A stretch of DNA of 5,119 nucleotides from Verrucomicrobiia bacterium (GTDB lineage: Bacteria; Verrucomicrobiota; Verrucomicrobiia; Opitutales; Opitutaceae): contig JAUHWE010000399.1 of the NCBI GenBank assembly GCA_030424825.1, positions 1 through 5,119 of the forward strand, given 5' to 3'. The translations under genes were made by a program, and so were the position numbers. Positions within the stretch are counted from its first letter, which is position 1, and each line of letters begins with the position of its first letter. The notes beneath the pieces were generated by a model. The model worked only from the letters and a program-made list of their open reading frames with translations, was not told where the DNA came from and did not search any database. Shown piece by piece: positions 1 through 5,119 of this stretch.

Positions 1-2
1 TC

Positions 3-287
3 TATCTCGGTGCAGTCGGTTACGGATTGGCGATGGCAGGTGGAAACGTCAATTGGAGTCTGTGGGTCACAAAATTCGCGCCTGAGGGACAAGAGTCTGA
101 CTACATGACCGTTCATTCTTTCATGACGGGAGTTCGAGGCCTTGCTGCTCCGTTTATCGGTTTCTACATGGTGAATTTGATCTCGATTCAGAGTTGGGCA
201 GTCATCGGCTCTCTCATGGTCGCCATTTCGATCGTCCTCCTCTTTCCAATAAGCCGCCTCGCCAGCCGTCGATCCAGGAGCGATTAG
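3..287 (+). CDS. MFS-type membrane transporter, C-terminal end (5' truncated by window edge)
   Basis: An open frame enters from the left edge (first whole codon at position 3) and gives 94 residues before a TAG stop. Two hydrophobic stretches are visible, at about residues 46-62 and 68-90, followed by a basic tail with several Arg residues. This matches the last two membrane helices and the cytoplasmic end of a major facilitator superfamily carrier. The preceding loop ends in a Gly/Arg turn (TGVRGLAAPF), which is typical of the entry to the penultimate helix in such carriers. The substrate cannot be inferred from this fragment. A TTG at 27 and an ATG at 33 lie inside the frame, but the frame is open to the edge, so they are probably internal codons. 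The gene lies on the same strand as gltX, 67 bases upstream of the ATG preferred there. The spacer has no strong terminator, so co-transcription is possible. The family call is fairly secure; another polytopic transporter family is the main alternative. Confidence 0.7.
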   Translation, partial: YLGAVGYGLAMAGGNVNWSLWVTKFAPEGQESDYMTVHSFMTGVRGLAAPFIGFYMVNLISIQSWAVIGSLMVAISIVLLFPISRLASRRSRSD

Positions 288-354
288 CTGAATCTTAGCT
301 GCTTCCTCAGAGATACCTTGATTCGCTCCTTCTTAAGCGCAACGTGTCGTGAAT

Positions 355-1734
355 ATGAACAACGTTCGAGTCAGATTTGCTCCCAGCCCAACCGGATCCA
401 CACACATCGGAACCGCCAGAACCGCTCTTTTCAATTGGCTGTTCGCCCGCAAAGAAGGTGGGGCATTCGTTTTAAGAATAGAAGACACGGATAAGGAGCG
501 GAATACTCAAGAGGCTCTCAATGAACTCATTGAAGGACTCAAATGGCTTGGATTGGATTGGGACGAAGGTCCCGGCAAGGAAGGCGCCTATGGCCCCTAC
601 TTCCAAAGCCAACGAAACGACATCTACGCCCAGTACCTACAAACTCTGAAGGACAAAGACCGGGCCTACGAAAAAGATGGGGCTGTCTTCTTTAAACTAG
701 AAGGAGATCGCTATACGGAGTACGACGACTACCTGAAAGCGGATGTCGAAAAAGTAGATACGAAGCCCGTCGTAATCGAAGACATCATCCGGGGCAAAGT
801 TACGCGACGCGAAGAGCGGGACTTCGTCCTTCAGCGATCCAACGGCGATCCCAGCTTCCATTTCGTGAATGTGGTCGACGATATCGCCATGAAGATCACC
901 CATGTGATTCGAGGTGAAGATCATCTATCCAATACATCCAAACACGTTGAGCTCTTTAATGCCTTTGAAGTAGAACCCCCAAAGTTCGCCCACTTGCCGA
1001 TGATTCTCAAGAATCCGAAAGAAGGCAAAGGGAAGATGTCGAAACGCGACAAAGGGGCATTGATATCCGAGTACCGGGAACGCAATTTTCTTCCCGAGGC
1101 CGTTCGCAACTTTATCGCTCTCCTAGGATGGTCTCCGAAAGACGACCAGGAAGTATTTTCAATCGAGGAGCTAACTTCGCGCTTCAGTCTCGAAGATGTG
1201 CAAAAGGGCGGGGCTCGATTCGATGAACAAAAGATGTCTCATCTGAACTTCGAATACATGAAGGCGATGCCCCTTCAAGCGTACGTGTTAAACGGAAAGC
1301 GATCGTTAGTGAAGTCTGGATTGATTGAAGAATCCACTGACGCGTCGTATCTCGAAGCGGTGTTAGCCTTATGCCAGGAGAAGATCGACAGTTTCGAGAA
1401 CCTTCCCGGGTTTGCCGCCTATTTCTTTTCCGACCAGTACGAAATTAACGAAAAAGCGGAGAATAAAGTAATCAAAAAGGAAGGCGCCATTGAGCGCCTC
1501 CAGGAACTCCAGCCTCGCCTCGAAGTGGTCCAGGCTTGGAATCAAGAGAATATCGAATCCGCTTTCAACGAACTCGCCGCAGAAAAGCAACTTAAGCCGT
1601 TTGCGTGGTATCCAATTGTACGATTCGCAGTGAGCGGCACGAACTCTGGGCCGGACTTTCTGCCGATGCTCGAAGTAATCGGGAAAGAGCGCGTTCTCAG
1701 TCGCCTAGAGAAAACGATCGCCAACTACAGCTAA
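355..1734 (+). CDS. gltX: Glutamyl-tRNA synthetase (class I), short zinc-site-free type
   Basis: This cytoplasmic enzyme attaches glutamate to tRNA(Glu) using ATP. Numbered from the ATG at 355, the protein has 459 residues, within the normal family range. The Rossmann catalytic core opens with [11 protein letters not shown], then the HIGH signature as HIGT (17-20) and the IEDTD motif (42-46). The GEDHLSNT segment follows, and the second ATP-binding signature KMSKR is at 227-231. The all-helical anticodon-binding region fills the C-terminal part and ends in the usual GP...[10 protein letters not shown] block. The region where many bacterial GluRS carry a Cys-rich zinc site has no Cys; the only Cys in the protein is near its C-terminal third. 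A GTG six bases upstream (349) is an alternative start. I prefer the ATG because MNNVRVRF is the usual spacing to the first strand. No Shine-Dalgarno motif precedes either. glnS follows after 27 bases on the same strand, so the two are probably one operon. Confidence 0.96.
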   Translation: MNNVRVRFAPSPTGSTHIGTARTALFNWLFARKEGGAFVLRIEDTDKERNTQEALNELIEGLKWLGLDWDEGPGKEGAYGPYFQSQRNDIYAQYLQTLKDKDRAYEKDGAVFFKLEGDRYTEYDDYLKADVEKVDTKPVVIEDIIRGKVTRREERDFVLQRSNGDPSFHFVNVVDDIAMKITHVIRGEDHLSNTSKHVELFNAFEVEPPKFAHLPMILKNPKEGKGKMSKRDKGALISEYRERNFLPEAVRNFIALLGWSPKDDQEVFSIEELTSRFSLEDVQKGGARFDEQKMSHLNFEYMKAMPLQAYVLNGKRSLVKSGLIEESTDASYLEAVLALCQEKIDSFENLPGFAAYFFSDQYEINEKAENKVIKKEGAIERLQELQPRLEVVQAWNQENIESAFNELAAEKQLKPFAWYPIVRFAVSGTNSGPDFLPMLEVIGKERVLSRLEKTIANYS

Positions 1735-1761
1735 ACCCTAACCGGCAACCGCCATTTTAAA

Positions 1762-3432
1762 ATGACAGAAGAAACCTCATCCAATTTCATTCGGGAAATA
1801 GTCGACGAGTATTTGGCCGAAGATTCCAGCCGGAGAATCGTTACTCGATTCCCACCGGAGCCCAATGGCTACCTACACATCGGTCATGCCTTCGCAATCC
1901 AGGTTTCGTACGGAATCGCCCGGGACTATAAGGGACAATTCAATTTGCGATTCGACGACACGAACCCAGCGAAAGAAGAATCTGAATACGTTGAAGCGAT
2001 AAAGGAAGATGTCAAATGGCTAGGAGCCGATTGGGGCGAGAACCTGTTCTTCGCGTCGGACTACTTTGATCAGCTCTATGAATGGGCAGTTCACCTAATC
2101 CGCGAGGGACTTGCCTATGTCGACGACCAAAGCCCCGAGGAAATGCGAGTGCGTAGGGGCACATTGATCGAACCAGGAGTGAACTCCCCTTTCCGAGACC
2201 GCGCGGTGGATGAAAACCTCGATCTATTCCAACGCATGAAGAATGGCGAATTTGATGAAGGCAGTCGAGTACTTCGAGCCAAGATCGACATGAGCAACCC
2301 CAACCTAAACTTACGCGACCCTGTCCTCTATCGCATTCTCCACGCTGATCACCATCGGACAGGAGACAAATGGAAGATCTACCCTTCGTATGACTTTACC
2401 CACGGCCAAAGCGATGCGATCGAAGGAATTACTCACAGCCTTTGCTCTCTCGAATTCGAGTTTCACCGTCCGCTCTATAATTGGTTCCTTGAGAACCTCC
2501 CTGTTCCCCACAAGCCACGCCAAATCGAGTTTGCCCGCCTCAATGTGGAGCATATTGTCACGAGCAAAAGAAAACTGCTTCAACTTGTCGCCGAAGGTCA
2601 CGTGCGAGGCTGGGACGACCCTCGAATGCCAACTGTATCCGGTTTTCGTCGACGCGGATACACCCCAGAAGCTTTGAATGAATTTTGCAAGAGAGCTGGA
2701 GTTGCTAAGCGGGAGCGCGTAAACGAATACGCGCTACTCGAATATTGCATCCGTCAAGATTTGGAAGAACGAGCTCATCGCAGGATGGCGGTGCTCAATC
2801 CCATCAAAGTCGTTATCGAGAATTTTCCTGAAAACGAGACGGAGTATTTCGACGGCCCCAACCATCCCGCCAAATCGGAATTGGGAATGCGCTCGGTCCC
2901 ATTAACCCGCGAAATCTACATTGAGCAGGAAGACTTCATGGAGGACCCTCCAAAGAAATTTTTCCGGCTCGGTCCCGGTCGGGAAGTTCGCTTGCGGTAC
3001 GCCTGCTATATTACATGCACCGGCTTCACCAAGAACGACGACGGCGAGATCCAGGAAATTCGGGCTACGTTCGATCCAGAATCGAGAGGTGGATCGACAC
3101 CAGATGGACGGAAAGTAAAAGGCACCATTCATTGGGTGAGCGCCACGGAGAACACGCCGTTAGAAATCCGCAGCTACGAACAGTTATTTACGAAAACGAA
3201 TCCCGAAGAAGTCGAGGAGGGGCAGACCTTCATCGACAATTTGAATCACGATTCCGAATCTATCACAAACGCCTTTGGAGAGTTAGAGCTTGGAAATGCT
3301 AAGATCGGGGATCGCTTCCAGTTTGAACGGAAAGGCTACTATGCAGTCGATCCAGATTCACAACCAGACTCCCTCGTATTCAATTGCACGGTAGGGTTGC
3401 GCGACAGTTGGAGTAAGAAACAAAAGGGCTAA
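1762..3432 (+). CDS. glnS: Glutaminyl-tRNA synthetase (class I)
   Basis: This cytoplasmic enzyme charges tRNA(Gln) directly with glutamine. At 556 residues it is almost the same length as the E. coli enzyme, and it appears complete. Visible landmarks in order are PPEPNGYLHIGH (31-42, with the HIGH ATP signature at 39-42), RFDDTNP (63-69), the YDFTHGQSDAIEGITHSLC block (210-228), and the KMSKR-equivalent loop at 266-270, written VTSKR. GWDDPRMPT (283-291) and a GFRRRGYTPE segment follow. Residues from about 340 to the end fit the two beta-barrel anticodon-binding domains. The KMSKR Met is replaced by Thr, but the catalytically important Ser-Lys is kept. Glutamine rather than glutamate specificity rests on these GlnRS-type motifs. 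The ATG at 1762 gives the expected N-terminus; the 27-base gap from gltX has no recognisable ribosome-binding site. A weak AAAAGG/CCTTTT hairpin spans the stop codon, so the transcript end on this strand is uncertain. Confidence 0.96.
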   Translation: MTEETSSNFIREIVDEYLAEDSSRRIVTRFPPEPNGYLHIGHAFAIQVSYGIARDYKGQFNLRFDDTNPAKEESEYVEAIKEDVKWLGADWGENLFFASDYFDQLYEWAVHLIREGLAYVDDQSPEEMRVRRGTLIEPGVNSPFRDRAVDENLDLFQRMKNGEFDEGSRVLRAKIDMSNPNLNLRDPVLYRILHADHHRTGDKWKIYPSYDFTHGQSDAIEGITHSLCSLEFEFHRPLYNWFLENLPVPHKPRQIEFARLNVEHIVTSKRKLLQLVAEGHVRGWDDPRMPTVSGFRRRGYTPEALNEFCKRAGVAKRERVNEYALLEYCIRQDLEERAHRRMAVLNPIKVVIENFPENETEYFDGPNHPAKSELGMRSVPLTREIYIEQEDFMEDPPKKFFRLGPGREVRLRYACYITCTGFTKNDDGEIQEIRATFDPESRGGSTPDGRKVKGTIHWVSATENTPLEIRSYEQLFTKTNPEEVEEGQTFIDNLNHDSESITNAFGELELGNAKIGDRFQFERKGYYAVDPDSQPDSLVFNCTVGLRDSWSKKQKG

Positions 3433-3460
3433 TCCTTTTAAAACTCTCGGCTCAAATGTG

Positions 3461-3486
3461 AAAAAACCAGTCAAGCAACCGACTGA
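3461..3486 (-). terminator. Rho-independent terminator after the response regulator
   Basis: Read on the minus strand, CAGTC (3485-3481) pairs with GACTG (3472-3468). Two further G-U pairs can form inside, leaving a four-base loop, and one can form outside. A run of six T residues follows (3466-3461). The hairpin lies about 28 bases beyond the stop codon of the response regulator gene, in the convergent spacer with glnS. The stem is short, so its strength is uncertain. On the plus strand the hairpin has no T-run after it, so it is not a convincing terminator for glnS. Confidence 0.6.
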
Positions 3487-3513
3487 ACCTCGAAAAAAAG
3501 TCTTGGTCCAGTT

Positions 3514-4635
3514 CTAGAATGCCTCTCTCGCTAAATCGATCGATTCGCAAAATTTCCAGTCTTTCGATTCCTCGAACTTCTTGCTTTCCTCGATCACCTT
3601 TGAATTTCCAGCAATTGCGTATTTTAGGCTGAGCTCCTGGCAAATCCGCATGGACTCCAGCAGCAGTTTTACAAGGTCCAGATTCAGCTGCTCAATTTCC
3701 TGGGTATCGAAAACCACGTTCGAGATTCCAAAATCTACAGCCTCACTCGTCTTGTTCTTAAAATACGTTCCGAATTCGCTTACGACTGACGAATTACAAT
3801 TTTTCGGGAGCTTAACCGTCATGATATCTTCGTCTAGCTCGAAGTACCTTCCCGATGAATCTAAGTTGATCGCCCTCGCGATTTTAGATTCCAATTCATC
3901 GAAGTCGATCGGCTTCGTAACGATGGTCGAGAATCCGGCGTGCTGTGCTCGTTGCTGCTCTTCAAATTCCGTTTTAACTGACAATCCAAATATTGGCAGA
4001 TACTTTGATTTAGCATTCGATCGTATGATTCTATAGAGCGTGATTGCAGCGTCATCCGGAAGCGAGAGACTGACGATGATACAGTCCGGGAGTTTCCGCT
4101 GACAAAAGTCAATCACCTCACCCGTGGACGAAACCCCGCTTATTACCCAATTGGAATCCGAAAATCCGTTTTCAATTTGGTTGATAATTGCCGGCTTGTC
4201 TTCGACGACAAGAATGTCGATCGGGTCGTCGATCTTCTTTTGCTGTGGCTCCTTGTCGCCAACAGGACGCAAATCGATAATTCGGCTAACTTTGTTTACC
4301 AGTACGTCTTCTTTAAAAGGCTTAACAATGTAGTCGCGAATGCCTATTTTAGCGATCTTCAACACACTCTCGCGACTCGCCTCCGCCGTCAGCATGATCA
4401 CAGGAATCGACTTAAGGGAGGGATCCGACTTGATCTTGGTCAGCATCTCGATGCCGTCCATGACGGGCATCGTTATGTCGAGCAATATGATGTCGGGCGT
4501 CTGTTTCGCAGCCATAGCAAGCCCTTCGACGCCGTTTTGCGCTTCCAGGACATCGCAATCGAATGAATTGAAGGCCTTCCTTACGATGATACGTACTGTC
4601 TTGGAGTCATCGACTGTCAAAATTTTTACTCTCAT
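3514..4635 (-). CDS. Response regulator: receiver, degenerate receiver, STAS-like C-terminal domain
   Basis: This 373-residue, apparently soluble protein has three segments. Residues 1-121 form an intact CheY-like receiver: acidic pair D9-D10, phospho-acceptor D53 in LLDITMPVMDG, T83, and K105 in VKPF. It should therefore be phosphorylated by an unidentified histidine kinase or phosphotransfer protein. A polar linker (about 122-138) leads to a second receiver fold (139-258) that keeps E145-D146 and K241 but has Ser189 at the phospho-acceptor position, so it is probably not phosphorylated. Residues about 263-373 have no helix-turn-helix, GGDEF, EAL or kinase motif. Their strand-helix pattern (SNVVFD, a Leu-rich helix, KYAIAGNS) resembles a STAS or anti-sigma-antagonist domain lacking the usual DSSG phosphorylation motif. 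I infer output by protein-protein contact. The start at 4635 follows an in-frame TAA at 4647-4645, and no clear Shine-Dalgarno motif precedes it. The gene is convergent with glnS. The receiver calls are secure; the STAS call is moderate. Confidence 0.88.
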   Translation of the reverse strand: MRVKILTVDDSKTVRIIVRKAFNSFDCDVLEAQNGVEGLAMAAKQTPDIILLDITMPVMDGIEMLTKIKSDPSLKSIPVIMLTAEASRESVLKIAKIGIRDYIVKPFKEDVLVNKVSRIIDLRPVGDKEPQQKKIDDPIDILVVEDKPAIINQIENGFSDSNWVISGVSSTGEVIDFCQRKLPDCIIVSLSLPDDAAITLYRIIRSNAKSKYLPIFGLSVKTEFEEQQRAQHAGFSTIVTKPIDFDELESKIARAINLDSSGRYFELDEDIMTVKLPKNCNSSVVSEFGTYFKNKTSEAVDFGISNVVFDTQEIEQLNLDLVKLLLESMRICQELSLKYAIAGNSKVIEESKKFEESKDWKFCESIDLAREAF

Positions 4636-4959
4636 AAGATCTTTTTAAAAATGGGACGCCTTTAGAACGTGAAATGGCAGTGGCTGGTTTCCGCCTGTGA
4701 TTGCGCCCTTCTAGAAGTTGAAATTGAAATACTTGTACGTTGGAACCGATCACCTCGACTCCTCCTGTTTATATCGTTCTGTAAGCAAAAAGGTTTAGGT
4801 AGAATTGGCATGCCGATGAGCCAAAGGCCCACAATCCTCCCATGAAGAAATTCCTCTAGGAAAACTTCAGCTTCACAAGTCGCCGAATAGCGGTTCCCTA
4901 ATAGGCGTACCTACGAGAATGCGACCTATAAATCGCAATTCTCGCCGTCTCTCGGAGAT
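4636..4959. other. Intergenic region between two minus-strand regulator genes, rich in inverted repeats
   Basis: This 324-base spacer has no long reading frame. It contains the AT-rich palindrome TTTTTAAAAA (4642-4651) just ahead of the response regulator start, CTTCTAGAAG (4710-4719), GGCATGCC (4807-4814), a nested dyad at 4843-4869 and a strong hairpin at 4914-4944. On the minus strand there is an AGGAGG (4766-4761) seven bases before a GTG that opens a 48-codon frame (4753-4607), overlapping the response regulator start out of frame. A 24-codon frame (4843-4769) ends just before that AGGAGG and has AGAGGA eight bases upstream. Neither product resembles a family I know, so I do not annotate them as genes. 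I could not pick out a convincing sigma-70 or sigma-54 promoter, although the response regulator promoter should lie here. Confidence 0.6.
4914..4944 (-). terminator. Hairpin after the sigma-54 activator gene, probable transcript end
   Basis: CGAGAAT (4914-4920) pairs perfectly with ATTCTCG (4938-4944). GCGA (4921-4924) pairs with TCGC (4933-4936), leaving a single bulged A at 4937 and an eight-base loop: 11 pairs in total. On the minus strand it begins 15 bases past the TAG of the activator fragment, the usual place for a terminator or a 3'-end stabilising hairpin. There is no T-run on either side, so it would be an atypical intrinsic terminator. A protein-binding inverted repeat is the alternative. 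Confidence 0.45.
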
Positions 4960-5119
4960 CTAGTCTTCTCCCGCTATGAACTCTCCGTCCTCGCGGTAAA
5001 TCGCTAGTTTGTTTCTCAAAGTTCTGATGCTGATTCCGAGAATTTTGGCCGCGTGGGTACGATTTCCATCAGTCGTTTCCAAAGTGCTAAGAATGTGCCG
5101 TCTCTCGATCTGGTCCAAT
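4960..5119 (-). CDS. NtrC-family sigma-54-dependent activator, C-terminal Fis-type DNA-binding domain (truncated by window edge)
   Basis: The last 52 codons of a leftward gene are present, ending in TAG; the rest lies beyond the right edge. The fragment begins LDQIERRHIL, then the NRTHAAKILGIS helix, the turn, and the recognition helix IRTLRNKLAIY, followed by a short acidic tail. This is the Fis-type helix-turn-helix at the end of enhancer-binding proteins that remodel sigma-54 RNA polymerase through an AAA+ domain. The RTLRNKL form of the recognition helix is common in NtrC-type response regulators, including flagellar regulators such as FlbD and FlrC, but it is not proof of a flagellar role. 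The AAA+ domain and any receiver domain would be encoded further right. The family call is strong; the pathway is unknown. Confidence 0.85.
   Translation of the reverse strand, partial: LDQIERRHILSTLETTDGNRTHAAKILGISIRTLRNKLAIYREDGEFIAGED

Noticed and set aside
284..301. Direct repeat TTAGCTG (284-290 and 295-301) downstream of the transporter
   Set aside because: Two seven-base copies 18 bases long overall are easily explained by chance, with no further copies or linked structure.
349..354. GTG at 349 as the gltX start
   Set aside because: It is possible, but it has no ribosome-binding site and adds only two residues; the ATG at 355 fits the usual GluRS N-terminus better.
2311..2601. A 96-codon minus-strand frame inside glnS
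   Set aside because: It is a shadow of the conserved GlnRS catalytic core, which fully explains the sequence there.
3422..3439. AAAAGG/CCTTTT hairpin spanning the glnS stop codon, considered as the glnS terminator
   Set aside because: The stem is only six pairs and mostly A-T, it includes the last codons, and it is followed by A-rich rather than T-rich sequence.
3581..4036. A 151-codon open frame on the plus strand
   Set aside because: It lies wholly antisense to the response regulator gene, whose receiver motifs are unmistakable. The antisense product is Ser-rich with no recognisable domain.
4177..4648. Two overlapping plus-strand frames of 129 and 102 codons
   Set aside because: Both are antisense to the first receiver domain of the response regulator and show no family signature.
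4810..4826. Possible sigma-54 promoter (TTTGGC...ATGCC on the minus strand)
   Set aside because: The GG and GC elements are separated by 11 bases instead of the required 10, and the flanking bases match the consensus poorly.

Overview
The window looks like an ordinary chromosomal segment of a mid-GC, Gram-negative-type bacterium. The glutamyl-tRNA synthetase is a short, zinc-site-free type, and the genes lack clear Shine-Dalgarno motifs. My best guess from remembered family resemblance is the Verrucomicrobiota (Opitutae-like) or a relative. That is an inference, not a demonstrated placement.

Layout, left to right. The left edge (3-287, +) is the C-terminal end of an MFS-type membrane transporter. 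After 67 bases come two aminoacyl-tRNA synthetase genes on the same strand: gltX (355-1734) and, 27 bases later, glnS (1762-3432). They very probably form one transcription unit for charging tRNA(Glu) and tRNA(Gln). An 81-base convergent spacer (3433-3513) carries a hairpin plus U-tract terminator that serves the minus strand. A 373-residue response regulator is read leftwards (3514-4635, -). Its architecture is the most unusual thing here: an intact CheY-like receiver, then a second receiver that has lost its phospho-acceptor Asp, then a C-terminal domain that looks like a divergent STAS (anti-sigma-factor-antagonist-like) domain instead of a DNA-binding or enzymatic output.

The 324-base spacer 4636-4959 holds no convincing protein gene. 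It does hold several inverted repeats, and two tandem short reading frames with good ribosome-binding sites. The right edge (4960-5119, -) is the C-terminal Fis-type helix-turn-helix of an NtrC-family, sigma-54-dependent activator whose body lies outside the window.

Functionally the window splits in two: translation housekeeping on the plus strand and signal transduction on the minus strand. The two regulators share a strand, but the long spacer and a hairpin after the activator argue that they are separately transcribed. I see no mobile element, CRISPR array, tRNA or rRNA.
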